From Kingdonia uniflora (lineage: Eukaryota > Streptophyta > Magnoliopsida > Ranunculales > Circaeasteraceae), in NCBI GenBank assembly GCA_014058105.1, contig JACGCM010002435.1:1674001-1738000 (forward strand): a stretch of DNA of 64,000 nt. Reading direction: 5' to 3'. This document shows, piece by piece, positions 1-11,599 of this stretch; the first letter of the stretch is position 1; each line of letters starts with the position of its first letter. The translations under genes and the position numbers were made by a program. The notes below the pieces were generated by a model. The model was not told where the DNA came from. It worked only from the letters and a program-made list of their open reading frames with translations, and made no database searches.

Positions 1-574
1 GAATATGATCAGTGATTTAGATAGATTGAGAGATGGTGATTTTTGGGTTTCTGTTGGAGGAAGGAGATTGATAGATAAATGGTAGGCGATGTAATTACGG
101 TGCATATTGGGGAAATGGTGGTGATGTAGCCAGATTTGCTGAGATTTATGGTTGTCGCCGGATTTTCTGCTGGAGAAAGGGAATTCGTAAAATGGAAATA
201 ACTATTTTTTGGCTGGAAAAAGTCAAACGCGCTCGAGAAGCTTTTGAGATTCCTGTAATTCGACAAAAAGATAAAAAGTAACAAGTTTTTCGAAGTTACT
301 TATGAAACATAGAAAAAACATCGAGAATTGAGCAGATGGCTATTTTAATGAAAAATATCGATATGAATTATTTTATATGAACTAAATTGAGAACTGTGGT
401 AATAAGTATAAATGTAAATGATAGTAGCAGATAGTAAAGTGAATGAGGTGTTGGAGAGTTATCTCGGCAATGATATATTTATGAATATATGAACTTAAGA
501 ATATAGATATATGTTTTACATATAAAAGATTCTAACTGTGTTAAAATATGGAATCTGATTGACAGGTTCTGATT
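1..574 (+). promoter_or_regulatory. 5' flank of antisense accessory ORF (aORF1)
   Basis: No coding potential is evident. A TATA-like string TATAAAAG lies at 521-528, 47 bp before the ATG at 575. The sequence just before the ATG (TTGACAG followed by GTTCTGATT) looks like a splice acceptor and matches the corresponding spot at about 55.11 kb, so a 5' UTR intron is possible. From about 385 onward the region resembles 54.93-55.12 kb; upstream of that the two copies diverge. The promoter role is an inference. Confidence 0.35.
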
Positions 575-2780
575 ATGGCTGAACCCATTTTAAATGATGA
601 TAAAGATATATTTGCGAGTTTTAAAGATCTAGTGCCTTTGATAAACGATCTGAAAATGTGTGTGCAACAATTGGGGGGGAGATACAGAGTAGGTTCAAGC
701 AGTGCAGATACAAGGGGTAGGGAACAGTTTAGGGTAGTGTCTAGTGTGCACGAAGTATCTGGGAAAGAAGTGATGGGGACTGGTGTGGATCATGAGCCTC
801 AAGCGAGTTACCGAGAAGGGAGTGGGGATGGGGAAGAAGATGTGGAAGAGGACGAATAGGCTTGTTATGGAGAGGGTTTAGAGACTAAAGAAATTAAAAT
901 TTTTAAAAAGAAATATGGTATTCCTGGGGATATGAGACTATTGAAGTATCAATACGAAATAATTGACCAGGACATACCCTAAGATGGTATTCTTGTACAT
1001 AGAGAACAAATAAAGAAAGGGCTAAAGCTGCCCCTTAGAGTGGATAAAAAAAAAAATTTCTTCGATGTAGCCCCAGGTTAATTCAATCCGAATGTATATG
1101 ACCTGTTTAGGGTATGCGGTGTAATAAATGGTAGACTTAAGGCTAGAGGGGAGGAGGTAATAACTGTAGATGACTTGTGTGTGTACTACATGATGAAAAG
1201 GAACCCGAAGTTAAAAGGGAATCGTTACTTGGTGAGGTTCTTGAAGAGGCCAATGTTTTATGATATGGTGTCAACTGGAGGTCGGTACACCGACGAACGT
1301 TTACAAGTATCTGGAAACTATGAGTTCGATCCAAAAGACCCAAGGGAGCCTCTTAAAATATAAGCGTTTCATCTAGATCTGTGGTTAGGTAACTTGAATA
1401 ATTAAGTTTGAGGTATTTTCAGGTTAGATGTATGTTGTGCAAATATGTGTTTTTTCTCTGTGTTGCAGCATTGAAGGAGAGCGGGAAGAAGGTGGAAGTA
1501 GAGGAAGAATTATATAAGATAAGAAGAGGGTTTTTCGGAAGGATCAATAACTTAGCGATTGATCAAGATCAATTAAGTGAAATATTTCAAGAAGTAGGAT
1601 TGAAAAGGTCGAGAACTAAAGGTTCGGAAGTATCAATTATCGGGGGGAAAATGTCTGTGAAGAACAAAAGAGCTGTAGATGCAAGTTTTCCCCTGAACAA
1701 TCCTTCGTCGACAGGGTACAACGCAGATACGGAGATCGATGCTATGTTGGGGGAGTCTTTTATCAAAAACAAGAGGAAAAGGAAGGTAAATGCTGAAATA
1801 CTTTTGTTGCTGAACCCGTAGAAGAATACTCAACAATCATCTTCTGAGGGTGTCGAAGGTACTGACAAACCCGTTGTTGTGGTGAGTAGGTTACTCCACA
1901 AGGTTCGAGCAATGCGCTTTCCAAGAAAATGACTGGTGGGATTGCGAAGAAGAAATTGGGTGAGGAGTTTGATACAGAGATGCTGAAGACTATGGAGTAT
2001 TATTCTGTCAGGGCAGATGTGTTTAAGAAATATATGGCGGAGTGCATGGTGGGAATTGATTACTTGGATACCTTTTTCAGTGAGGGATAGTAGAATTTGC
2101 CAAAGGTGAGAAATCTTATGCTCGAATGAAAAGTTTGGTAAGTCAAACAAATACTCATTATATGACTTTCATGTAGATTAAGATGGTGATGGGTAAAGCA
2201 ATGGTTCGTGTGGAGGGTAGTGGTGAGTTGGCAAACCGATTAGTTTCCTACATAAATATAGAGAAGGAATTGACCGTGGAAAGCGCCAAACTGAATGCGA
2301 CGCCGAACAGGTACAGGTTAGAAGCAAACAAGGAGAAGGAGGCTGTATTGGCTGAGGCAAAAAAAAGTGCTAGAGAAAGAAAAGAAAGAATCCATGGCAG
2401 TGTAGAAAGCCGCATTCGAGAAAGATATTGCCGATGTTCGAAGATCGATGGAGCTGGAGCAGAAGAAACTGCTCGATGAGATGAAAGATTGGATGAATGA
2501 AGAAAAGATGTAAAAGTTCCATGAAGTGAGGATACACTTTAAGGAGCAGTTCGATTAATCTGAAGAAAGGAAAAAATGTTACAAAGGAGTTGTTAAGGCT
2601 GGTGGGCTGCCATGTGATGACAGTTCAGTTGATGATGTACCCCAGACGTCGGATGTTCATAGAAGAACTGAGGTGGTTGACAATGAAGTGACGATGGAGG
2701 TCGAAGGTCATCTTCCTGGGGACGTAGCAGATGTGCAGGTACTCGAAGGTGCCTTAAATGAAGAAAAATCCCCGCCTTAA
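575..2780 (+). pseudogene. Antisense accessory ORF of gypsy element E1 (aORF1), decayed
   Basis: The start ATG at 575 matches that of the copy at 55122. The frame continues through an extra TAG at 857-859 and several other stops. Two introns are supported by conserved position and consensus: 1389-1468 (GTAAC...TTGCAG) and 2106-2176 (GTGAG...TGTAG), both shared with the copy at 55.9 and 56.7 kb. The central part (about 930-1388) contains patterns such as GLKLPL, DLFRVCG and VSGNYEF. These resemble the plant family called 'putative gypsy type transposon' (Pfam Transposase_28, from memory). A lysine/arginine-rich stretch (KNKRKRK) and a Glu/Lys-rich, probably coiled-coil C-terminus follow. Function is unknown. 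It runs antisense to, and converges with, the gag-pol strand. Confidence 0.65.
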
Positions 2781-3240
2781 ATGTTAAGTCTTGATTAGTA
2801 AATTCTGGGTGAAGTTTAAAGTATGTAAAAAATGGTCAGTGGGACTGAAATCATTTTAATTTAGTGTGTGCGAAGGATTTTGGGGTTTGTTTAATGTTTT
2901 GTTAAATAACTATTTTGCATGTGAAATTAAGTTTAAGTAGTAGATGTGATAAAGTGATATTAGATTCGAGCAGATAAGTAAAAATTGCTTGTGTGCTTGA
3001 AATATGAAAGATAGCCAATAAATGGCAAGTAAGGAGTACTAGATGTATATCTGGAGATAGGTGTCTAGATTTAGATTTGGAGAAGAACAAGAGCTCATAA
3101 GAGGTTGTTCAAAAGGTAAAGAATGCGAAGAAACTATCCTGTAATGGGAAAGTGTTCGAATGAAGTTAATTGATAGGTTGTAGTATACTTGTGGGAAGCA
3201 AGGACCTATAACAAATCAAGATAGTAAGGAAAGTGTTTGT

Positions 3241-3480
3241 CTCAGACATACTTGATAAGTATTGATCGAGATGACTTTGAAGTAGTAATGAGATTGTTTG
3301 TCGGATTAATACTTGAAAAGTATAGATTGAGAACAAATCGAAGTAGAAAGAGATCGTTTGTCAGATCTATACGTGAAAAGTATAGAGTGAGAACAAATCG
3401 AAGTAGAAAGAGATCGTTTGTCAGATCTATACTTGAAAAGTATAGAGTAAGAACAAATCGAAGTAGTAAAGAAGATAATA
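3241..3480. repeat. Tandem array, 60-bp unit x 4, with internal palindrome
   Basis: Four consecutive units have a period of exactly 60 bp. Each contains an inverted repeat: ATACTT-GAT-AAGTAT in the first unit, and TCTATACTT-GAA-AAGTATAGA (9-bp arms, 3-nt loop) in the last. The array lies between the end of aORF1 and the end of the minus-strand integrase. Because 60 is a multiple of three, an ORF runs through it (3237-3506) encoding a 20-residue basic repeat; I regard that as a by-product. A related array with a 61-bp unit occupies the same place at 57.8 kb. Confidence 0.9.
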
Positions 3481-3524
3481 AAAAAAAAAGTGTTTATTTG
3501 ATTTGAAGTAAACGATTACAGGGC

Positions 3525-3925
3525 ATCATCTATAAAAAAGTTTTATCTGAACAGTATTCCATGGGTACTCAAGCTGAACTTCTTCTTCGGTCATGAGCCA
3601 ATAAGTTTCGCTATCTTTTTTGTTGCATATTATATAGGGTCCCTCCCAATTTTCTAATAACTTTCCAAAATTCTTAGGTCGAGTATGATCTTGTATTCAT
3701 CGTAGGACAAGGTCTAAAATACCGAATTTCCATTCTCGATCTTTCTTACTGTATGTTTTTTTCAATGTATCATGGTATCGTCCTAAATTTGTAATGGTCT
3801 GGTCTCGTGTTTCCTCAATCCAATTGAGGTTAAAAAGGAGACTGAGTTCATTGTCTTCATCTGAATTTTTGCGTCAAGTACTTGGAAGATCGAGGTCAGA
3901 GGGTATGGCTGCTTCAATATCGAAG
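3525..3925 (-). pseudogene. Integrase C-terminal region of E1, decayed
   Basis: On the minus strand this reads as the C-terminal part of a gypsy integrase, including NLNWIEETRD, LGRYHDTLKK, NWEGPYII and YWLMTEEEVQLEYPWN. It is collinear with the better-preserved copy at 58112-58486. Several in-frame stops are present, and the catalytic core is missing because the element breaks off near 3930. WEGPY is typical of the region following the integrase core in plant gypsy elements. It cannot encode a working protein. Confidence 0.75.
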
Positions 3926-4140
3926 GCCCTAAGATATTTAAGCTACCTACAAGTGGTAACTGCTGATGTCGTCATCCAATCTTGGTGACTAGTGCCTTTG
4001 ACTTTGACGACGTGCCCAATCGTCATTTATAACATAATGTTTTTAACACCAAGTTTACGTTGCTTCTCGTATTGTAGTTATAGTCAATGCTTTTGTCATA
4101 TATGTTGTTCGTACTATCTAAATGTCTACTCATTGACGTG

Positions 4141-5443
4141 CAGGTGTGACGCTCTCCGAGGTGTGGTATAAGAATTCTCGTTTGCGTTTGCTCGGTTACA
4201 GGAATAAGGATTGTTAGGATGCGGCTAGATTGTCATAGGCAGTACCTTTGACTCAGACAAGTATTGGTCAGCGCAGAAGTATAGCGAGCTGCGTTTACAT
4301 ATCGTGAGTGAAACCGTTTCTGTGTTGAGTGTCCATAGCTACAAATTTGTGAAGAGTGTAGGGATGAAGTAATAGTTCTTGTTTGCGAGGGGAAAGGATG
4401 TGGCTAGATTGTCATTGGCAGCGCCTCTGGTAGCTGGGCAGATCCCTGGTCTTAGGGGTGTCAGTGGCCACACAAAGAAGGATGCCTCAGCGGCGATGTA
4501 GTAGAAAACTAGGGCAGCAGGTCTTATTGATGAGAACCTAGATGCTCTTCGGGGGAGGGATGAGGAACCGTATTCTCAATCATTCGTGGAGGAGGGGACT
4601 CGCTCGGTGGGTAGTGGAAAGTTGTTTATTTGTGGCTTGCCAGAGGGGGAATTACAGAGTACCTCATACAAGGATAAAGGAAAAACTCATATGGCTGAGG
4701 TACTCGAGAATCCTCAGGCTTGGCGTGCAGTGGTCGTAGCAGCTGTATGAGTAAGTAAGTGCTTGGTCATTTATGTGTATAGTCTCCTTTGATGTTGTCT
4801 AAATGGTTATTTTTTGTGGCGTGCAGTGCACCCTCATGCTCGAGGCCGCATTGCTTTGTGGCGAGAATTTGACCGGCCATAATGCCAAGTTAAAGGAGCG
4901 GCTCAAGGAAATATAGGCCCTTTAAAAGGGACTTGTACAGGAGGCTGTACACCATGAGCTAGCTGAGCATGTGGAAAACGTGACTGAGGGGCCTAAAGAA
5001 TGAGTTAAAATGTTGACTTAGGAGAAGCTGCAGCTCAAGGGTGATTTGGAGGCGACTCATGGACGTCTAAAGGTGCTGACGTTGGAGAAGGAGGTGAGCG
5101 AGCAAGCACTCCGTAAATAGCTCATTGGGGAGAAGCAAGTGTCGAATGGGCTACAGGGTCGTGTGGCGAACTTAGTAGATGGCAAGGCACGTCTGGAAGA
5201 GAAATTTTGCCTCTTCACCAAATGGTGGGTTGCTACGCTGGTTCCGTCGTTGCTCACTCTGCGTCAATCTCAGGATGTTCCTAAGCTGTGCCACCAGGGT
5301 TACTCTGCCTGGCAAGGTCTTGTGTCCCCAAAAATCAGATGGACATCACCCCCAAGGAGGAGGCTCGGCTGGCTGAGGAGGATACAACGGCTCTGGCAGC
5401 AGCCTCCCAACCATAGGTATAATTATAATGTCATGTGGTAAGG
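4141..5443 (+). pseudogene. Antisense accessory ORF of E4 (aORF4), C-terminal remnant
   Basis: Plus-strand coding remnants run from an acceptor-like site (GACGTGCAG, about 4144) with two adjacent in-frame stops. One exon ends at GTATGA followed by GTAAGT (about 4752). A plausible intron reaches GGCGTGCAG at about 4828. The next exon begins with MLEAALLCGENL and becomes rich in Glu, Leu, Lys and Arg (heptad-like LKVLTLEKEVSEQALRK), consistent with a coiled coil. The stretch ends near 5416 (stop after PPNHR). Position, orientation and coiled-coil tail match aORF1 and aORF2, but direct similarity is weak, so homology is inferred mainly from context. Confidence 0.45.
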
Positions 5444-6599
5444 CCCGTGGTGGCGAGGGGTGAATACTTGTTTTTGTGAACCTGTGGCGTTAATGGGGCC
5501 CTTCGTGGCCGTGTACTGTGTAAAACAATATTTTTGCTTGTTTGTGAAACTTAGTAGGTGTGTGATTCCTATAGAATATTATGGATTTCTTGTGTATACT
5601 TGTTTGTTTGTTATGCGTATAGTTGCCGACCAATAATCTCGTAGGCATTAAATGTTGGGTGCTTGCCTAAGTTTGGCCAGTCCTCGTGAGACGAGGTACC
5701 ATGATCGTGGGAACATCTTTCATTGTAGATAGTAGTTGGCACAGGTACTATGGTCGGTTTCATGACCGGTATTTCAAACTTAGTTTTGATAAAATCCCCC
5801 CGAAGAGTAGACTAGTCATTATTGGACTAGGGATCATGGTCGTGGAGGCTGCCCTTCCCTGGATATTCGGGGGGCCTAGTATTGATGTAGCTGAAGCACC
5901 ATGGGAGTCATAAATGCTAAGTGGGAGTTCTAAAAAATGGTGACAGTGTGTGGGGCTACCTTGGAAGAAGTGGAGCAGTCTTCAAGGGGCTTAATAATTA
6001 GGCAAGGGGCTGTTGGTTTCCCCATAAAAATTAATTAGGCACCTTCACTTGGGGCCAATAAGAGGGGATAGAAGTATTCAAAATGTTAACCATTGTTTAA
6101 AGCTTTACTCTAAGTACCAGGCTTTCATATAAGAAGATGCAGACCCGATGGAAAACACGTTTCAAAGCACGGGTGGCCACGTGGGTAAAGTTATATACTG
6201 ATATGTATTTTGGTCATCGGGGGCTGGCGGGTAAACCACTGGAGTGGGTGTACGCCGACCCTTCTTCATTGCCAAAGGGGAAGAGGAAAATGTAGAAAAA
6301 GAGTTAGTTCTGGTATCTCATTTTACGTGACCAAATTAAGACCTAGACCAGCCGTGCAGTAGCCCTGAGGGTTATAGCCCTTGAGGATATGAGGGAGGCC
6401 AGTGTTGAAGAACCATGCTACTGGAGTTGGGAGTGGCCATGCTCCTTTTATATGTAATGTATCAATAGTAGCGTCACAATTGTCATGTTTCTCATTTGTA
6501 ATTGTTAGTGTAGAAATGGAAGAGAATCTTGCGATTATGTGTAATTATGTGTAGTAATCCTCGTACGACTAGGATGCGTTATCATTTGTAGTAGAACCT
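5444..6599. other. Non-coding stretch between aORF4 and tandem arrays
   Basis: No convincing gene. A 75-codon plus-strand ORF (5686-5913) has no recognisable motif and lies in E4's 3' region. Short inverted repeats occur, for example CCTCG-TGAGA-CGAGG near 5681-5695, which resembles the AGTCCT/AGGACT palindromes of the following array. Confidence 0.4.
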
Positions 6600-7095
6600 A
6601 TAGATACAGTTAGGCACGAGGTGCCCAATAACTTTGCTAGTAGTCCTCATAGGACTATGCACGCATTGTCGTCTTAACGACCTTAGAGAGGTAGTTAGGC
6701 GCGAAGTGCCCAACAACTTTTTTAGTTGTCCTCGTAGGACTATGTACGCTATGTTGTCTTAACGACTTTAAAGAGGCAGTTAAGCGTGAAGTGTCCAACA
6801 ACTTTTTTAGTAGTCCTCGTAGGACAATGTACGCTTTGTCATCTTAACGACCTTAGAGAGGCAGTTAGGCGCGTAGTGCCCAATAACTTTTTTTAGCAGT
6901 CCTCGTAGGACTATGTACGCATTGTCATCATAACAACTTTAGAGAGATTATTAGGCACGAAGTCCTCAACAACTTTTATAGTAGTCCTCGCAGGACTATG
7001 TATGCTTTATCGTCTTAACAACCATAGATGTAGTTAGGCGTGAAGTACCCAACAACTTTATAGTAGTCCTCGTAGGTCTATGTATGCATTATCGT
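6600..7095. repeat. Tandem array A of E4, about 85-bp unit x 6
   Basis: The motif AGTCCTCGTAGGACT or a variant recurs at about 6643, 6728, 6813, 6899, 6984 and 7066, giving a period of 82-86 bp. Most units contain arms AGTCCT/AGGACT around a 3-nt loop (CGT, CAT or CGC), plus GTTAGGCGCGAAGTGCCCAA and GTCTTAACGAC. The array lies between the end of the integrase and the accessory ORF, the 3' region of E4. Confidence 0.9.
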
Positions 7096-7535
7096 CTTAA
7101 CGACTTTCATCTTTGCGAGGACGTCCGACTTCAAATATGCCCCCTGTATGGTGAGTACGCACCTACTTCAAAAAGCGACTCTCATCATTACGAGGACATC
7201 CTAATTCAAGGACGCCCCCAGTATGGTGAGTGTGTTCTTACTTTAAAAAGTGACTCTTATCTATGCAAGGACGTCCTACTTTAAGGACGCCCCCAGTATG
7301 GTGAGTGCGCTCTTACTTCAAAAGTGACTCTCATCTTTGCGAGGACGTCCTACTTCAAGGATGCCCCTAGTATGGTGAGTGTGCTCTTACTTTAAAAAGA
7401 GACTCTCTTCTTTACAAGGATGTCCTACTTCAAGGACGCCACCAGTATGGTAAGTACGTTCTTACTTAAAAAAACAACTCTCATCTTTGCGAGAGCGTCC
7501 TACTTCAAGGACGCCCCCAGTATGGTGAGAAGAGT
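7096..7535. repeat. Tandem array B of E4, 75-bp unit x 6
   Basis: The motif GAGGACGTCCTACTTCAAGG or a variant recurs at about 7117, 7192, 7267, 7342, 7416 and 7491 (period 74-75 bp), each followed by ACGCCCCCAGTATGGTGAG. Several units contain the 10-bp palindrome AGGACGTCCT. Array B starts directly where array A ends, sharing the junction word CTTAACGACTTT. Confidence 0.9.
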
Positions 7536-7594
7536 GTCGATCTAGAATTGAAAACATATATTCCGGTGAGCTATATACATGTAACGTATTACTA

Positions 7595-8707
7595 CTAATT
7601 CCATTTGTGAAGGTTCATTGCGTTCCAGGGGGATTTGAGCTCCTTTCCGGCACTATTTAGTAGGTAGTAGGCATTTCTATTGACCACGCGGAAGATGAGG
7701 TATGGGCCTTCCCAATTTGGCTGAAGTTTTCCCTTGTTATTATTGTAAGTTGTAAATAAGACTTTCATCATGACGTTGTCCCCTTCGCAAAACTTCTGAG
7801 GGATCACCCATTTGTTATAGTTTCTCTTTAGTATCTTTTGATACCGTAGTATGTGGGAGGATACTTCCTCTCTAGTTTTGTCTATCAGGTCAAGATTCTT
7901 TGTGAGGAGTGGTTGTTAATCTTACTGCCCACAATCAGAGATCTCATAGTATTAGCGATGACCTCAGTATGGATTATTGCATCAGAGCCATAAGTAAGCA
8001 TAAACGGTGTGAAGCTCATACTCTTATATGGCGTTGTGTAGCAGGACCACATGATGTGGGGCAGCTCATCAACCCATCGACCTTTGGCCACGTTCAGGCA
8101 TTTACTGATACCATCAATTTTTTATTTTTTTTATGGCCCCGACATGTCCATTTCCTTGGGGGTATCTGGGGCTGGATACCAGAATTTTGATGTTGTAAGG
8201 TCAAACGAACTCGGCGACTTTGCTACCCACAAATTATGTACCATTTTCAGTTATCAGAACTGTGGGTACGCCAAACCGTGTAATGATGTACTTCTATAAG
8301 AAGGGTATTACCTCTTCCTCACTAATACGGGCGACGAGTATCGCTTCGACCCATTTGGTAAAATAGTATGCCGCACCCAGCAACCATTGGTGCTTCTCGC
8401 TCGCCATGGGGAGTGCCCCGACTATGTCCAATCCCCATTTTACGAATAACTATGGGCTAGAGACTGTATAGAGGTCAATGGCAAGGGCATGGATAAGGTA
8501 CCCATGGAATTGATATTTGTCGCACTTTTGAGCATACGTTATGAAGTCTTGTTGTATTATGGGATAGTACAATCCTTGTGTGCGAGCTCGATCAGCCATG
8601 GAGCGGCCCGTTGTGTGTGCCCCGCAGGCGCCTTTATGGATTTCTGCGATGACCCTTTGTACCCTTTCCCCAACAATACACATGAGGTATGAAGTGTACA
8701 GGCTCAT
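7595..8707 (-). pseudogene. Integrase of E4, decayed
   Basis: Three blocks are visible on minus. The N-terminal zinc-binding domain (8450-8707) has IHKGACGAH and later KCDKYQ, with the last expected Cys replaced by Tyr. The core (about 8000-8450) reads AAYYFTKWVEA where a catalytic Asp is expected before YFTKW, and ITENGT where SDNGT is usual. The C-terminal block (7595-7807) includes NWEGPYLIFRV. The frame contains stops. Two probable catalytic residues are altered, so the enzyme would be dead even without the stops. Confidence 0.8.
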
Positions 8708-9480
8708 CTAGTAGAGGTCATCATTAATGACCATATACTTTTTTACTCTATTGCGGAGGCTCTTCGCAATCGTTCGGTCGGCGGGGAGGAGGTGGTGTAC
8801 CCTGAGGATGTCAAGAAATGGTTGGCGCAAATCGGTGTTTGAGGGGGTGACTGAGCTATCAGTTTGCATGGTCGTTACCGTATGCTCAAGTATGCTAGGT
8901 TTGTGAAGGATCTCCACCTGAATGACCCAGAGCCGGTTGCCAATGATTCCTACTAAGTACGCGAGGGTGTCAGAGTGCCTATTCGCACCATGGTAAATAT
9001 GCTCGAGGTTGTCCTTTCTAAACTTGCTCATACGTTTCTTTAAGGTTTCCATATAATCAAATATTTTGTCGATGGTCTGGATCGTTCCACTATGCTATTT
9101 GACAACTAGCTACAAGTCAGTAAAGATGGAAATTTCTTCCACGCCCAGGGCCAATGCTGAATCTACCCCACACAATAATGCCTCATAATCTACTTTGTTA
9201 TTATTGAGGGGGAAACTGACCCGTATGGCTTTCTTAATTTTGTCATTGGCAGGAGTAATCAACACTATCCCCAATCCTAAGCCATCCATATTAACGGATC
9301 CGTCCGTGTATAGCCGCCATCCCTTAGTGTAGGCCAGCTCGCCGTCATATAGATAAGAGTCGCGGTCATTATCTTCTTCATTGTGCAAGTTTCCATCATA
9401 TGGGGAGCTCAGCGAGGAGGTTTGCGACCGCCTGTCCTTTGACAGCGAGCCTCGACTCAAAGCATATGTCAAATTCCCCT
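8708..9480 (-). pseudogene. RNase H and RNase H-integrase linker of E4
   Basis: The minus strand encodes LYTDGSVNMDGLGLGIVLI and VDYEALLCGVDSALALGV, the pattern of a retroelement RNase H domain with the TDGS active-site Asp and the YEAL Glu present (9110-9472). It continues into a linker (8708-9052) containing LVGIIGNRLW and DLRQPFLDILR, which normally joins RNase H to integrase in Tat-like pol. A stop after IFTDL separates the two pieces. Confidence 0.8.
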
Positions 9481-9639
9481 AGAATAATTGCCCATTTCTC
9501 GATACGGCGAGTTTTATCTTTTTTTACGAATACCTCTCGTAAAGGTTGGGTGGTGATGACCTTGATTAGATGGGCTTAGAAGTGCGGTCGTAACTTCTAA
9601 GAGGCATATACTAGGGCGAGGGCCTATTTTTCTACTGTG

Positions 9640-10640
9640 AAGTATCAGAGTTCCGCTCCCAGGAGGGTTTTACTGATAAAGTATACAGGTTTTTTGGTTC
9701 GGTTATCCGTACGGATAAGGATTGTGCTAATAGACTCATCTGTATTCCTGAGATACAGCTTGCGTTCTTTTAGTGCACTGAGGATTGGGAGGTGGCCAAG
9801 TATCACAGCATGTCTTGGAAGGCTATCTCGCATTCATTGTTCCATTGATAGTTTATGCTCTTACTGATACATTGGAATAGAGGACAACATTTGTAGGAGG
9901 CTTTGTAAATAAAGCGGCCGAGTGTGGTGATTTTTCCCACGAGAGCTTGAACCTACTTCAGCATCCGTGGTGAGGGCATACAGGTAGGGGTACAGATCTG
10001 ATCAAAGTCAGCCTCAATTCCTCACTGAGTGACTAGGTGCCCGAGGAACTTCCCCATAGAGACTCTAAAATTGTATTTCTCAGGGTTTAGTCGCATCTTA
10101 TAGGATCACAGCTTTGTGAAGACAGTCTCAAGGTCGCTAAGATGGTCAATGATCAGCCTACTCTTGACAAGCATGTCATCAATGTAGACTTCAACTGTTT
10201 TCCTCAATTGATCTTCAAACATGGCGGTGACAAGGAGCTGGCAAGTGGATCCCCATTTCTTCAGGCTGAAGGGCATGACGGTATAATAGTACAGGTTTTG
10301 CTCAATGGTGAAGGAAGTACATTCTTGGTCATCAGCTGCCAATGGTATTTGGTTGTACCCGGAGTAACCATCCATGAAAGACAACTGATCATGTTTGGTC
10401 GTAGAATCGACTAGTCTGGTGATGAGGGACATAGGAAATCTATCCTTCAAATAGTGTTTATTGAGGTAGGTGAAATCGATGTAGACCCGCATTTTCAAAT
10501 TTTTCTTTGGGGACGACCACCACATTGGCTACCCATCGTGGGAAGTCCACGGGCTGGATAAACCCTGCCTGTAGTAACTTTTTGATCTCGCCGTTTTTGG
10601 TTCTCTGCAATCTTGGGGTTGCTCGGTGTGGTTTTTGCTT
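9640..10640 (-). pseudogene. Reverse transcriptase of E4
   Basis: The region 10106-10525 reads KMRVYIDFTYLNKHYLKD (the usual VDFTDLNK motif, first Asp kept), LSFMDGYSGYNQIPLA and VEVYIDDMLVKS. YIDD is the polymerase active site and appears intact. The downstream connection (9645-9833) has KPVYFISKTLLGAE, the tail of RT leading into RNase H. Expected SYNVVVKK-type motifs just upstream of the RT core are degraded. Several stops interrupt the frame. Confidence 0.85.
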
Positions 10641-11460
10641 AATGGGGGTAGCTTTCTCGGTGATGATAGGCCACGTTAGGGTTTATACTCGACATTTCGT
10701 TGAACGACCATGCGAAGATGTCTTTGTACTGCTGGAGGAGGGTCATAAGGTCCGAGCGCTCGTCACCTGTCAACAAGGAACCAATATACGTTATTCTGGT
10801 GGGGCCGTCGAGGTTAATCATATCGACCGGCTCTACGTGAGGCGGCATCTAGTCTCTGCTAAACGTGCTTATAACTACATTGTTTTGATCAAAGAGTTGT
10901 GCATCTATATTTATTAGCATGTTTGGGCAGCAAGGAACGGGGAACGAGTCCACTGTCATGGGCTCGTTCCCTGTTTGTTGCTTGTCCTTAGTGGTGATAC
11001 TCTTCTCCTTCTTTATGAACTTCTCACGATCCATCAAATTTTTTAAAGAGTTGGCGTAGCAAATACGGGCCGTGACTTGGCAACCTTGTGTCTGGTACAG
11101 GCCAAATTTTATGGGGAAGCGTATTACCTGATGATAGGAAGATGGGACCACCTTCATGACGTGGATCTAGTCGCGTCCCAGGATACCATTATAATGTACT
11201 GTGGGGTTGTTGATGACAACAAATATGGTGGGTACCACGACAGGTCCGGCCTGTACCTGAGTGATGAGCTCCCCCATGGCCCGTTCAGTAGGCCCGTTAA
11301 AGCCTGAGATCTCATTTTTGGATGTTGTCATGAATCTTACATGTTCAAGATTTTGAGGGCGTCATGATACAGGATGTTAGCGCCACTTCCTGAGTCAATC
11401 AGTATACTCTTAACAAGGATACCTCCTATTATGATCCAAATGACTAAAGCATCATTTTTG
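10640..11460 (-). pseudogene. Aspartic protease region of E4
   Basis: The minus strand near 11340-11410 reads IDSGSGANILYHDAL, corresponding to the retropepsin DTGSSADIL motif with Ser for Thr. Downstream come EISGFNGPTERAMG, NGILGRD followed by a stop, then VMKVVPSSYHQVIRFPIKFG (10849-11157). These are typical of the protease-RT junction of Tat-like pol. At least one in-frame stop lies between ILGRD and IHVMK. Confidence 0.75.
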
Positions 11461-11599
11461 GATGGGTGGCTGAACCAAGGTCGTTGTTGGTAAAATAGAT
11501 TGCCTACTCATGTGGCATCTCGATGCCCACCTCAATATCGTGGGCCGTACATTGGTTCTCAGTGTGGCAATAACACTGCCTTCTGGAGTTGGAAACTGC

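Larger units (their letters stand above)
1..3930 (-). mobile_element. Ty3/gypsy element E1, 3' portion, truncated
   Basis: Only the 3' part of a minus-strand gypsy element is present: the integrase C-terminal region (3525-3925), a tandem array (3241-3480) and a plus-strand accessory ORF (575 to about 2780). The same three parts, in the same order and orientation, recur at 55.1-58.5 kb with clear protein similarity, so I treat them as one element family. The left end lies outside the window. The right end is a break near 3930, where similarity to the 58.5 kb copy stops. Assignment to the Tat-like lineage is inferred from the antisense ORF and from the post-LTR motif seen in the sister copy. 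Confidence 0.7.

Noticed and set aside
3237..3506. ORF encoding a 20-residue Arg/Ser-rich repeat protein
   Set aside because: It runs through the 60-bp tandem array; any stop-free frame would stay open because 60 is a multiple of three. No sign of expression or conservation (the E2 array has a 61-bp unit and no such frame).
6600..7535. Regularly spaced palindromic repeats resembling a CRISPR array
   Set aside because: Units are contiguous tandem repeats without unique spacers, in plant nuclear DNA, inside a retrotransposon 3' region.
7909..8299. Plus-strand ORFs of 82-93 codons
   Set aside because: They are shadows of the minus-strand integrase of E4; their codons give no recognisable motif.
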